Shown piece by piece: positions 8,358 through 17,265 of a stretch of DNA of 64,000 bases (position 1 is its first letter; every line of letters begins with the position of its first letter). A program made the position numbers and the translations under genes. Source of the stretch: Paraburkholderia lacunae. Its GTDB lineage: Bacteria > Pseudomonadota > Gammaproteobacteria > Burkholderiales > Burkholderiaceae. The notes below the pieces were generated by a model. It made no database searches. It was not told where the DNA came from and was given only the letters and a program-made list of their open reading frames with translations. The stretch is from contig NZ_QHKS01000012.1 of assembly GCF_003353175.1 (NCBI RefSeq), forward strand, positions 202,120 through 266,119, written 5' to 3'.

Positions 8358-9218
8358 TTATTCCCCGCTTGCCTGCGCCGGCCAATCGAACGGCGTGTAC
8401 GGCAATGCTCGCTTGTGCTGCGTCACGTCATAGAAACGCAAAATCGTCTCGCGCGCGGCATCGCTGACCGGCTTGCCTTCCAGAAAGTCATCGATATCGT
8501 TGTACGGGATGCCGTACACGTCTTCGTCGGGCCGTTGCGGACGCAACATTTCGAGGTCGGCGGTCGGCACTTTGTGCGCCAGTGTTTCGGCAGCGCCCAG
8601 CGCGCTGGCCAGCGCGCGCACGCGACGCTTGTTCAGACCGGCGAGCGGCAGTACGTCGGCGCCGCCGTCGCCGAACTTCGTGAAAAAGCCCATTACCGAT
8701 TCGGCCGCATGATCGGTGCCGATCACTACACCGGCCCGTGTGCCCGCCACCGCGTATTGCGCAATCATCCGCTGCCGCGCCTTGATGTTGCCGTGCACGA
8801 AATCCTGCTGCGAGTCGTCGGCGAATGGCACGTCGCTTGCGTGCAGCGCGGCGAGTATTGCATCGGCGGCTGGCTTAATGTCGATGGTGAGATTTTCGTC
8901 CGCTCGAATGAACTGCAATGCCTGCTGCGCGTCGGCCTCGTCCTTTTGAATGCCGTAGGGCAGGCGTACCGCGACGAAGCGGGCGTCGTAACGTTCGGCG
9001 CGCAGCCGTTCGACCGCGAGTTGCGCGAGCCGACCGGCTGTCGTGGAGTCGACACCGCCGCTAATCCCGAGCACGTAAGTTTTCAGGCCGTTGCTACGCA
9101 GGTAGTTCGCCAGAAAGGCGACGCGGCGTTCGATTTCCTCTGCGGCGTCGAACTTGGCGCCCACCTGCATTTCCGCGACGATGCGCGGCTGGCGTGCGGT
9201 TGAGTCCTGTTGCGCCAT
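8358..9218 (-). CDS. nadE: NH3-dependent NAD synthetase NadE
   Basis: 286 residues from the ATG at 9218, where GGAAG stands ten bases upstream; longer starts at 9236 and 9287 are possible. LGISGGVDSTTAGRL is the PP-loop ATP pyrophosphatase signature. VVIGTDHAAESVMGFFTKFGDGGADVLPLAGLNKR is the NadE substrate and ATP region. The enzyme adenylates nicotinic acid adenine dinucleotide and amidates it with ammonia to NAD. No glutaminase domain is present, so it needs free ammonia. It appears intact and monocistronic. Confidence 0.95.
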   Translation of the reverse strand: MAQQDSTARQPRIVAEMQVGAKFDAAEEIERRVAFLANYLRSNGLKTYVLGISGGVDSTTAGRLAQLAVERLRAERYDARFVAVRLPYGIQKDEADAQQALQFIRADENLTIDIKPAADAILAALHASDVPFADDSQQDFVHGNIKARQRMIAQYAVAGTRAGVVIGTDHAAESVMGFFTKFGDGGADVLPLAGLNKRRVRALASALGAAETLAHKVPTADLEMLRPQRPDEDVYGIPYNDIDDFLEGKPVSDAARETILRFYDVTQHKRALPYTPFDWPAQASGE

Positions 9219-9580
9219 GATTTCTGCTTCCTCCATGCGTGGTTGTGCCAAAGTCAAACGACGAGCGCTTGCACGCGAAGTGCGCAAGCGGCGGACTCAC
9301 AAGCGAGCCGGTTCAGTCGGCCCGCTGTGACGCATCAGTATCGGATTTATTGCGCATATTGGCTTTAAATGCGCTGTGCTGGCGGATTTAAATCGGTTTG
9401 TAAATTTAAAAATATAACCAGATATTACGGCGATATTGGTAAATTGGCCAATTCTTTATCGACAGATCGAAATGTGCTTAGTAATATCGTCGCTGATCCG
9501 GGCGCCGCATGAGCCGGCGAGCAGTCATTCGGCGAGCAGTCAATAATAAGCAGGTATAAGCAGGTTCGCTCAAATACGCG
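9219..9580. other. AT-rich intergenic region between divergent nadE and L,D-transpeptidase
   Basis: No gene is seen. About 9345-9480 is much richer in A and T than the rest of the window (runs such as GTAAATTTAAAAATATAA), suiting divergent promoters or a nucleoid-protein site. GGCGAGCAGTCA occurs twice around 9514-9541. Confidence 0.6.
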
Positions 9581-10627
9581 ATGAACTACCCTAATCGGCC
9601 TGGCCAGCCTGTTCCGGACCGTATGATTTCCGCGTCGGTAGATCGTCGGCGCGAAGCGGTTCGTATGCCGTGTTCGCCTCTGGCGTCGCAGTGGTCGCGC
9701 GCAGCTCATTTGACACGCTGCCTGACGCGCGCCGTGAGCGCCGTCTTCTGCATCTTGTCGGGCAGTTTCGCGATCGCAGCCCCGCCGCCGACGAGCCGTC
9801 CGGCGGCCATGGTCGACGTGTCAGACATGGTCGCGCCGGACGCGGCCGGTGTGGTCGACCCGCGTCGCGCGTTGCTGTTTCGGGGCGTATTCGCACACGA
9901 GGTAACCCGGCGGCTGAAAGTGCCCGCTAAAGAGCAGCGCGCCTACGCCGACCGTCTGCAAACGGCGCTCAGTGAGGAACTTCTGGGCAATCTGTCGGGC
10001 GAGTTTGTGGTGCTGACCGATCGCAACGTCAACGTGCAGGCGCTGTTCGTCTACTTTCGCGCCGCGCCGTCCGATACCTGGCAGATGATCGGCGCCTCGC
10101 CTGTCGCAACTGGCCAGCCCGGCGAATACGATCACTTCATCACGCCGCTCGGCGTGTTCGAACATACCCCCGCCAACATGGACTTCCGCTCGGAAGGCAC
10201 GATGAACGAGAACCGCATCCGCGGCTATGGCAAGCGCGACATGCGGATCTTCGATCTCGGCTGGGCGCAAGGCGAACGCGGCTGGGGCAAGGGCGGCATG
10301 TCGCAGATGCGTTTCCAGATGCACGCGACCGATCCCGACCGGCTCGAGCCGCTGCTCGGCATTCGTCATTCGAAGGGCTGCGTGCGCATTCCGGCGTCGC
10401 TCAATGTGTTCCTTGATCACTACGGCATTCTCGACGCCGAATATATGGCCCTGGTCGCTTCGGGCAAGTCGCTGTGGGTGTTGAAGAGCGATCGCCAGAT
10501 GACGCCGTGGGCGGGACGTTACATCGTCGTGGTGGATTCGGGGCGCAGGAGCCGGCCTGCATGGGCGCCGGCGCCGGGCACCCAGGCTCGAGCCAAAGTG
10601 CCGGCCGGTGCGGACACGGCTGACTGA
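9581..10627 (+). CDS. L,D-transpeptidase (YkuD domain), exported
   Basis: 348 residues from 9581; an ATG at 9665 would give 320 and puts the hydrophobic segment (AVSAVFCILSGSFAIAAP) closer to the N-terminus, making it the likelier start. The YkuD catalytic motif is HSKGCVRIP near residues 263-271 (numbered from 9581), with His263 and Cys267. Such enzymes form 3-3 peptidoglycan cross-links or attach lipoproteins in the periplasm. The mid-region GEYDHFITPLGVFEHTP also fits. The gene is convergent with the EamA transporter, with the octamer repeat in between. Confidence 0.82.
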   Translation: MNYPNRPGQPVPDRMISASVDRRREAVRMPCSPLASQWSRAAHLTRCLTRAVSAVFCILSGSFAIAAPPPTSRPAAMVDVSDMVAPDAAGVVDPRRALLFRGVFAHEVTRRLKVPAKEQRAYADRLQTALSEELLGNLSGEFVVLTDRNVNVQALFVYFRAAPSDTWQMIGASPVATGQPGEYDHFITPLGVFEHTPANMDFRSEGTMNENRIRGYGKRDMRIFDLGWAQGERGWGKGGMSQMRFQMHATDPDRLEPLLGIRHSKGCVRIPASLNVFLDHYGILDAEYMALVASGKSLWVLKSDRQMTPWAGRYIVVVDSGRRSRPAWAPAPGTQARAKVPAGADTAD

Positions 10628-10690
10628 CTCACGGGTATCGCACCAGCACCGAACGTGCCGATCTTGTGAAACGGCAAAGTGACAAAGCGG

Positions 10691-10794
10691 CGAAACGGCG
10701 AAACGGCGAAACGGCGAAACGGCGAAACGGCGAAACGGCGAAACGGCGAAACGGCGAAACGGCGAAACGGCGAAACGGCGAAACGGCGAAACGC
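10691..10794. repeat. Octanucleotide tandem repeat (CGAAACGG)n
   Basis: Twelve perfect CGAAACGG copies (10691-10786) are followed by a thirteenth, CGAAACGC, and preceded by a decayed CAAAGCGG. It lies between two convergent genes and outside both. Eight is not a multiple of three, so the open frames across it (eight-residue repeats) are artefacts. Confidence 0.95.
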
Positions 10795-10813
10795 CCGCAC
10801 GGCATTCAACCGC

Positions 10814-11692
10814 TCACGAGCGTGCCAGCAGCACGCCCACCAACGCCACCGCAAAACCGGCAATCTGCACCGGCAACAGGGTTTCGCCGAAGCCGAGATA
10901 ACCCTCGAGGGCCGCGAGCGGCGGCGCCAGAAACACCAGCGCGGTGGCGCGCGCGGCATCGCCGCGCCTCACCATCCACACCAGCAAGGTGACGCTGATG
11001 CCCGACAGCATCACGATGCCCCACGCCAGCGAGATCCACAGTGTCGGCGAAGCAATCCAGCGATGCTCGCCGAGCGCCAGCGCGAAAATCGCGGCGACGA
11101 GCGCCGCGCCGAGATTCTGCACCGCGCTTGCGGTGCGAATGTCGGCCTTCGCGAGCGAGGTCTTCTGAAACAGCGTGCCCGCGGTAATTGCGCCGACCGC
11201 GAGGATCGAGACGAGCACCACCAGCCACGGCGGCGCATTGCCATGCGGTGCCGGCGTCGGCGGCGTGACTGCGGCCAGTTTCGGTTCGAGGACCAGCGCT
11301 ACCCCCGCGAGGCCGAGCGCCATCCCCGTCCAGCCGCGCCGCGAGAGCCGTTCGCCGAACAGCGGCGCCGCGACGGCTGCCGTCGCCAGCGGTTGTAGCG
11401 CTCCGAGCAAGGCCATCACACCGGCGCTCAGGCCCTGCGCGACCGCCCAGTAGCCGGCGCCGAGATACACGCCTTGCAGCAGCGCGCCCGCCACCAGATG
11501 CCTGCCGAGATTGCGGCCGGTCGGCCACGCGGTGCGGGCGAGCAACGCGGCCAGCGTGAACAGCAGCGCGGTGCCGCCAAAGCGCGCGAGCAGAAACAGA
11601 TTGGGATCGGCATAGGGTGTGATCGCCCGGGCGACCACGAATCCGGTCGACCACAACACGACGAAGACGGCGGCGGTCAAGGTAGCGAGCAT
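10814..11692 (-). CDS. EamA/DMT family transporter
   Basis: 292 residues with about ten hydrophobic helices in two EamA repeats. The N-terminal LWSTGFVVARAITPYADPNLFLLAR is the typical EamA opening. The second half contains ISLAWGIVMLSGISVTLLVWMVRRGDAARATALVFLAPPLAALEGYL, the canonical end of the second repeat. It is an inner-membrane metabolite or drug exporter of unknown substrate. Its stop lies just past the octamer repeat. Confidence 0.88.
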   Translation of the reverse strand: MLATLTAAVFVVLWSTGFVVARAITPYADPNLFLLARFGGTALLFTLAALLARTAWPTGRNLGRHLVAGALLQGVYLGAGYWAVAQGLSAGVMALLGALQPLATAAVAAPLFGERLSRRGWTGMALGLAGVALVLEPKLAAVTPPTPAPHGNAPPWLVVLVSILAVGAITAGTLFQKTSLAKADIRTASAVQNLGAALVAAIFALALGEHRWIASPTLWISLAWGIVMLSGISVTLLVWMVRRGDAARATALVFLAPPLAALEGYLGFGETLLPVQIAGFAVALVGVLLARS

Positions 11693-11804
11693 CGAGCGTC
11701 GATGGTGGGAAGGTGAAAGCCCGCCATCTTGCCGGGGCGTGCAGGGCGCGTCTTGTTCGAAGCTGCAATCGCCCGTGTCAGCTCACATCAGTCGTCGCCG
11801 CGGG

Positions 11805-13364
11805 TCACCACATCAGCAGCACGGTGCCTGCGCCGAGCATTCCGCCGCACAGCGCGCATGCCCACAACAACACGCGCGTGCGCCGATATTCGCGGCCGAT
11901 ATCCTCGATCAGTTGCGCATTCTGCCGCGGGGTACGGGCGCGATCATGCTCCTGTTGCAGGTATCGAACGGCGAGTTGCGGCACGCGCGGCAGTATCTGC
12001 GCGAGATGCGGCAGCTCGCGCGAAATGCGCTTGATCCAGCCACGATGATCGAGGTCGCGCCGCGCGATTCCGGCCAGCACACCGCGCGTGATGTTCCACG
12101 TATCGACCCCCGGATGCAGCGCACGCGCCAGCATTTCCGCCTGCTGGAACGAACGCTGCGCGGTGGCGAGACGCCCGGATACGGCGCCGTCGAACGGTTG
12201 CACCGCATGCAGCAGATGATGAAACAGCGAGCCCGCCGAGCGGTCTTCGGGAGCGGCCGCAAAATGCGCCTCGGCGCGGGTGCGCAGTTCCGCTTCGAGC
12301 ATCTCGGCGCGCGTGTCGTGCGGCACGTGTCCGGCATCGCGATGTAGTTCGGCAAGCCGGCCGTAGTCCTGGTTGAACAGAGCGGTCGCGCCATGCACGA
12401 AAAACTCGCGCTCCCCGATCGATAGACTCGACATGATCGAAAATTCGGCGAGCACGAGGCGCCCCAGCGTGTCCGGTTCGACGCTCACGCGTACCCGGCG
12501 TGCGTCGAGGGTCGCGTGAAAGAAGCCATGCTCGAACGCCTGTTCGGTCACCACCTCGACGATATGCGCGGCGAGCGGCGCAAGTTTGACGTGGTGCGCA
12601 TGCAGGCCGGGCAGATCGCTGGCCGGCAAGGTGCTGATACGCTGCATGGTCAGCGTTTGATTGGTGCACAGGTCCCAGATCACGATCGGCACGGCGATGC
12701 GTGAGTCGCGGTCGAAATGGTGGCCGGTCTGGCTCAGATTGGCGGCCTCGGCGCGCAGGTCGAAACGGCGCAGGATGTCGTCGGTAAATGCCTGGGCCAG
12801 CGCGCGCAGTTGCAGCCGGCGTGCGGTGCCGGAGAGCTTTTCCACCCAGCGCGCGACCCAGCGCAACAGCGCGAGTTCGTCGCCGATCTGTTGCAACTGG
12901 TCGGCGCGCACCAGTTTGATGGCCACTTCGCGACAGCCGTTGATCGGCACGGCGAGCCGCGCAAAATGAGTTTGTTCGGCAAAGCCGCCGCGCACCGGCA
13001 CCAGATCGACCGCCGTGAAGATCGTGGTGAGCGGCCGGCCGAATGCGCGCGTCAGAGCCTCCTTCGACTCTTCCGGTGGAAGCGGGGCTTCGAGGTGATC
13101 GATCGCGTCGATGGCCTCGTGCAAGGTGCTGCTCGCCAGTTCCGGACGTTCGGCCAGCGTCTGCGCGAAGCCGCTCGCCAGTGGCCCGAGCGCCGGCAGC
13201 AGGCCATGCAGGCCTGCGCGTCCGCGCCCGGAGGCATGCACGCGGCTGACCAGTTCGATCATCCAGTGCAGTTTGTGATCGGGTGGGGCGGCAAGCCAGA
13301 TCAGGCGCGCGCCGTAACGCAGCGCATGGAACAACAGCAGTAAGCGGCGAAGCAGTGGCGGCAT
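11805..13364 (-). CDS. UbiB/ABC1-like protein with degenerate kinase motifs
   Basis: 519 residues, organised like the UbiB/ADCK family: a basic N-terminus, helical ExD-like region (ALTRAFGRPLTTIFTAVDLVPV), a possible ATP-Lys in EVAIKLVRADQ, and a C-terminal membrane helix (VLLWACALCGGMLGAGTVLLMW). The hallmark kinase loop HGFFHADxHPGN reads HGFFHATLDARRV and the DFG position reads AEFSIM. The Ala-rich loop is also altered (GGFAEQTHFA). It is therefore probably a pseudokinase rather than an active ubiquinone-biosynthesis factor. Role unknown. Confidence 0.75.
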   Translation of the reverse strand: MPPLLRRLLLLFHALRYGARLIWLAAPPDHKLHWMIELVSRVHASGRGRAGLHGLLPALGPLASGFAQTLAERPELASSTLHEAIDAIDHLEAPLPPEESKEALTRAFGRPLTTIFTAVDLVPVRGGFAEQTHFARLAVPINGCREVAIKLVRADQLQQIGDELALLRWVARWVEKLSGTARRLQLRALAQAFTDDILRRFDLRAEAANLSQTGHHFDRDSRIAVPIVIWDLCTNQTLTMQRISTLPASDLPGLHAHHVKLAPLAAHIVEVVTEQAFEHGFFHATLDARRVRVSVEPDTLGRLVLAEFSIMSSLSIGEREFFVHGATALFNQDYGRLAELHRDAGHVPHDTRAEMLEAELRTRAEAHFAAAPEDRSAGSLFHHLLHAVQPFDGAVSGRLATAQRSFQQAEMLARALHPGVDTWNITRGVLAGIARRDLDHRGWIKRISRELPHLAQILPRVPQLAVRYLQQEHDRARTPRQNAQLIEDIGREYRRTRVLLWACALCGGMLGAGTVLLMW

Positions 13365-13607
13365 TGGCGGTTCGATTGGCGGTCGCGCGGCGTCGACGCG
13401 CGGCCAGGGCGTTCAGATTAGCAGGGATGCGCGCTGGCAGGAGCATCCCCGCGCCACGCGTAATACAATACGCCGGCCTACTCCAACCGTGGCGAAACCC
13501 AAGCGTGCCGGATCCCGGCTCTCAACCAATGCTCGCAGAACAACGTCAGCCCCTTGGTTGACGGCCTTCCGTTGCGAAACCTACGCTGAAACCTACGCGC
13601 AGGCTTT

Positions 13608-14535
13608 TTGGAGGAATTGGACACAGCGGAAAGCCTCGCGGCGCAATTCGAACAGGACATCACGCTCGCCGCGGTAGCGGAATTCATTGCACTGTTGATG
13701 GTGTCGATCGCGCGCGGGCACATTGTCCAGTCCCAGGACACGCTCGACACGCTTGAACGTCTGAGCTTTCAGAGCCAATGGTCGGGCGGCCGCGAGATGA
13801 TCACGCGGGAGCGCCTCTACATCGCGGCGCGACGCGGCGAACCGGCGCGCATCGAAGCGCTGTTGCCACACATGTCGAACCACGCCGCCGCCCGACCCGG
13901 CATGGATTCCCGTTACGGAGATGCTCAGCGCGCCGTGGCTGGGCCGAATCCAGCTTGCATTGCAGCAGCATCGACTCGATCGGGCGACCGATCTGCTGGA
14001 GTCGGCATTGGCTACCGTGCCCGTCCGACCGCTGCTCTCGGTCAAGCTCCACGTGCTGCAAGCATTGGTTCAGCACCGGCAAGGGCATTCGAGGCGTGCC
14101 CTCCGAACACTCCAGCGTGCGCGCGAAACAGCACGCGCTGGCGGCTGCTACCGAGCGCTGCGCGACGAAGGCGCGATACTGGATCAGGTGCCGGGCGTGG
14201 AGATGCATTGCGCCGTGCCCCAGTGCGTGGCCGCGCTTCGGTGGTCTTTGTGGATCGCTTTGGCCTGCGAGCCATGGAGAAGTCTTCTTCGCAACAATCT
14301 TCCGCGAACTATGCCGGCCTTACGGCAGCGGGTTCTGCATGTTCGCGGCTTAGTGGCAGGACAATGCACGCTGCCTGATGGTGGCCCCGTCGATCCGGCG
14401 ACCGGTGGTTACCAAAACTGTCGGTACGCCTGCTGCATATCCATGCTGATTCCGGTATGGCACACCCTGCCTTTTTTCGCAGTTGATATTTCGTCTGAGA
14501 AAACCGAAAAAAGATACGTGGGTGAAGTCCGATGA
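13608..14535 (+). pseudogene. Remnant of a MalT/LuxR-type regulator (TPR region)
   Basis: The first frame (TTG at 13608) reads TAESLAAQFEQDITLAAVAEF and ERLYIAARRGEPARIEALLPHM, helical repeats like the tetratricopeptide domain of MalT-type LuxR activators. Near 13900 the sense passes to another frame, which from 13921 reads APWLGRIQLALQQHRLDRATDLLE and ends in ARAGGCYRALRDEGAILD, again the family pattern. The ATPase domain and the C-terminal HTH are missing. I read this as a frameshifted, truncated relic. Confidence 0.55.
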
Positions 14536-14662
14536 TTCCGCCGTGATTAACAGTCGCGACTGACCTGTGGCGGAAATTCCAGGTGCCTTCCCGTTCGTGC
14601 TGGACAGCGGGAAGGGGGCAGCCGGAAGGATACAAGCATGCGCATTTGAGGCAGGGAACATC

Positions 14663-15229
14663 ATGAAAGAACTCAATGCATGGATGGTCACTGGCATGGA
14701 GAGCGCCCCGCTGATGCTATCTGCAAACGCTACGCCCGGTCAGCGTTTGCAGCGGGCCGAAGCCGAAGTCCGTCGGTTGACCCGATGCATGGAGATGAAG
14801 GATCGGCAGCTCTGCGAGCTGCGCAAGGCGCTAGCGCATTCGGCGACCGTTCACTACTCATTTGAAGATCGCCTGCAGCGTGAGCTCGATTCCCTGCGGA
14901 TCATGATGCCCGTGAACGGGTTCCAGGAGCATTGGGACAAGTCTTCTACCGACCGGCCAGAGGAGGGCATCGTCGTGAAACTGCCCTACATGACGTCGAT
15001 ACTCTCCATTCTGTTCGATGCGATGTGTACCTTCTGGGCGGACTGCGATCCCGATCATCCTCCGAAGTCTGCGACCGTCGCGCACGCGATCGATGAGCGC
15101 CTGGGTTTGAGTTCGCAGCAGAATGGAGAGGCTTCGCGCAGCGGTCAGGCCTATGCATCGGCGATCAGGCCGGATTGGGTGAAGGCGGCTGACAACCGGC
15201 ACCATGGCCGACCTGCAGGCGCGCGCTGA
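14663..15229 (+). CDS. Hypothetical protein with coiled-coil segment
   Basis: 188 residues from the ATG at 14663, with AGGCAGGGA upstream; a longer frame exists from 14567. Residues 25-75 (LQRAEAEVRRLTRCMEMKDRQL...) predict a coiled coil. The second half (LPYMTSILSILFDAMCTFWADCDPDHPPKSATVAHAIDERLGL) looks globular and may contain a helix-turn-helix. It converges with the LuxI gene, only 17 bases apart. No family recognised. Confidence 0.55.
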   Translation: MKELNAWMVTGMESAPLMLSANATPGQRLQRAEAEVRRLTRCMEMKDRQLCELRKALAHSATVHYSFEDRLQRELDSLRIMMPVNGFQEHWDKSSTDRPEEGIVVKLPYMTSILSILFDAMCTFWADCDPDHPPKSATVAHAIDERLGLSSQQNGEASRSGQAYASAIRPDWVKAADNRHHGRPAGAR

Positions 15230-15246
15230 TGCAAGAGGCCGGTCGT

Positions 15247-15996
15247 CTAGACTGTCGTTTGCGCGCGCGTCGTTCCGTTGTCGCTAACTGCGGGAGGCGC
15301 TTCGTCGTACGCGTGTTCGGAACGCGCGCCCGCTTCAGGGGGATGCGCGTGATCCGGCACGCCAGCTTCCGGGCGCGGGAGCTGCCCGAAGCGCGTGACC
15401 GAGTCCAGCAGCATGAGGGGATCACACCGGAGTTTGTGGAACGTCGCAGGACCCAGATCGATTGAGCACGCAACGATATCGGTGGGGACCGGCGCCGTGC
15501 CAACGCCCATATTCCGCAGATCGAGTCCGAAGCGTCGGTACAGACGTGCAACGGAACGCGAGACCACGCCAATCACGCGAGTCGCGCCGAATGAGAGGGC
15601 GAGCGCCATCGCGTAAGGGAACAATGACATACCCGACGTTGAGCCCGTTCGATGGTCCGGTAGCCCAGATCCTGCGAATCGCGACATCTCCCATATCGAA
15701 GGTGATGACGGCAGGGAACCGGGGCCTGCAAGTTCCGGAAAGATGTCGCGGAGCAGATACGGTCGTGTGGTGGGCATAAGCCGCGCACATCCGCACACCT
15801 CGTCGTCTGCGGACAGAGCAACCAGATGGACGGTACTGCCTCCGTCGAATTCGTCCCACTCGCTTGCGGCATCGTGAGACACGCCGGGTATTTCCCAGTG
15901 CAGGCGCTGGACAAAGACCTTGTGACGAAAGGTTCCGAGATGGTGATGGATATCCAATGGCAGGTCATCAAGCCTGCCGGCAACGATGTATGACAT
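15247..15996 (-). CDS. Acyl-homoserine-lactone synthase (LuxI family)
   Basis: 249 residues, somewhat longer than LuxI because of a low-complexity tail. Conserved residues are present: Arg24, Phe28 and Trp34 in FRHKVFVQRLHW, then Glu46, Asp48, Phe50 and Asp51, and Arg72 in CGCARLMPTTRPYLL. IWEMSRFA follows. The enzyme would make an N-acyl-homoserine lactone from S-adenosylmethionine and acyl-ACP. It lies 166 bases downstream of the luxR-like gene on the same strand, directly after the biosynthetic cluster. Acyl specificity cannot be read. Confidence 0.93.
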   Translation of the reverse strand: MSYIVAGRLDDLPLDIHHHLGTFRHKVFVQRLHWEIPGVSHDAASEWDEFDGGSTVHLVALSADDEVCGCARLMPTTRPYLLRDIFPELAGPGSLPSSPSIWEMSRFAGSGLPDHRTGSTSGMSLFPYAMALALSFGATRVIGVVSRSVARLYRRFGLDLRNMGVGTAPVPTDIVACSIDLGPATFHKLRCDPLMLLDSVTRFGQLPRPEAGVPDHAHPPEAGARSEHAYDEAPPAVSDNGTTRAQTTV

Positions 15997-16109
15997 GGGC
16001 GCCTCCTGGTATCAGCCGTTGAGGCGACGCTATCAGCGTGGCTGTGGCCCAGAAACTCAGAGCTTTGGGAGGGTGTCAGTCAGCACGCGCGAGCGCGCAC
16101 TGACCCAGG

Positions 16110-16124
16110 TCGCCTGTACGGCGA
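16110..16124. promoter_or_regulatory. Dyad upstream of luxI (possible lux box)
   Basis: TCGCC and GGCGA flank TGTAC, an almost perfect 15-bp palindrome with the CTGTAC core seen in many lux boxes. It lies 114 bases upstream of the luxI start, in the luxR-luxI gap. A larger interrupted dyad, GTCAGT...ACTGAC with GC-rich centre, lies about 16075-16104. Candidate only. Confidence 0.35.
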
Positions 16125-16162
16125 CGGCCAGGACGTGCGATAGAACGGCAGGAAAAACGGAT

Positions 16163-16951
16163 TCAGGGTTTTATGATGCCCTGGACGGTCGCGTGGACGG
16201 CAGCGGCCGTCCGGCTGCGGATGTTGAGAGCCTCCATCGCTTCCTTGATGTGGTAGTCAACGGTATAGTGAGAGCGTCCGAGAATCTCGCCTATCTCGCT
16301 CGAGGTTTTCCCCCGGGCGACCCAGGTCAGGCATTCGAGCTGACGGGATGTAAGGAGGTGTGCCCCTCTTCTTGAAGGCATCAGCGCGAGGCGATGCAGT
16401 TCGAAGTGAAACTGCGCGCTGATCAGGTATGCCAGGCGAGAGTTGATTGCATCGTTGACGGAATGCAGAGAGCCAGACAGGTTGAACAGCAGGATACTGC
16501 CATCGGACTGGTGAAGAGGGATACTGAGTCCCGCAGGTAGTCCGGCCTCTCTTGCTTCGTCGAGTAGACGACGCTCGGCTTTGCTCAAGCCGATGATGTC
16601 GTGCCACCGGTAGGGAGCCGACTGGAGGAACGCAGCCCGATGAACGGGGTCGGTGGACGCGTAGTCCCGGTGCTGGTAGTGCCGCACCCAAGCCTGCGGA
16701 TAGTGTGCGCCGATCATCTCGAGCGCTGTTCGCCAAGCGCAGGTCGAACGGCTTCGCGTAACGCGGCTGATCACGTAATGCGGGAAGCCGAGTTTCCCTG
16801 CCGCATGGCCGAAAGACTCGACGAGGGAAGGAATATCCGTGGCACATGCAAGACGCATGACCGGTGTCGGCGCGCCAGGTTGCAGGCGATCGGATATCGG
16901 TGACGACCTGTGCTGGCCCTCGTTTGAACGGCGTCGGGAGACATGTTTCAT
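16163..16951 (-). CDS. LuxR family autoinducer-binding regulator
   Basis: 262 residues from the ATG at 16951; the frame extends to 17194 but the extra part is not family-like. The N-terminal domain shows the autoinducer-pocket pattern: Trp and Tyr in WVRHYQHRDYASTDPVHRAAF, then the YRWHDI segment and GLPAGLSIPLHQ. The C-terminal HTH is LTSRQLECLTWVARGKTSSEIGEIL followed by VDYHIKEAMEALNIRSR. It should bind the lactone made by the downstream luxI product and activate luxI and, by inference, the adjacent cluster. Confidence 0.92.
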   Translation of the reverse strand: MKHVSRRRSNEGQHRSSPISDRLQPGAPTPVMRLACATDIPSLVESFGHAAGKLGFPHYVISRVTRSRSTCAWRTALEMIGAHYPQAWVRHYQHRDYASTDPVHRAAFLQSAPYRWHDIIGLSKAERRLLDEAREAGLPAGLSIPLHQSDGSILLFNLSGSLHSVNDAINSRLAYLISAQFHFELHRLALMPSRRGAHLLTSRQLECLTWVARGKTSSEIGEILGRSHYTVDYHIKEAMEALNIRSRTAAAVHATVQGIIKP

Positions 16952-17265
16952 GTTCGCTACCGTAGCGCTGCCCCACAGGGTATGGAACGCCAGGTGCCAC
17001 ACGAGAACGCGGCCCGCGCGCAACGACGGTGCGGGTTCATGCGACAACCGTTTCCGGGAGTGAGGGGCCAGCCAGAGGCCCGCATACGATTGCCATACGC
17101 GGCGGCACCGGTAGTGGCCAACTGGACGCGGACTATGCACCGACTCGAATGCATTCAAACATTTACTATAGTCTGCAGATTGCCGCCCGATCATTCATGT
17201 AAGGGATTGAAACATACCCACTGCGCGGCTGGGAAAGCGGACGAGGCGGGGGCTGGGTCGGCAGG
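16952..17265. other. Intergenic region upstream of luxR
   Basis: 314 bases between the stop of the last biosynthetic gene and the luxR start. No gene is apparent. It contains the palindrome GAATGCATTC (17147-17156) and an AT-rich patch with a TATAGT hexamer on the minus strand (about 17165-17172), suitable for a luxR promoter. Confidence 0.45.

Noticed and set aside
10666..11398. Open frames across the octamer array with eight-residue repeats
   Set aside because: They arise from the 8-bp repeat read in all frames and overlap the well-supported EamA gene.
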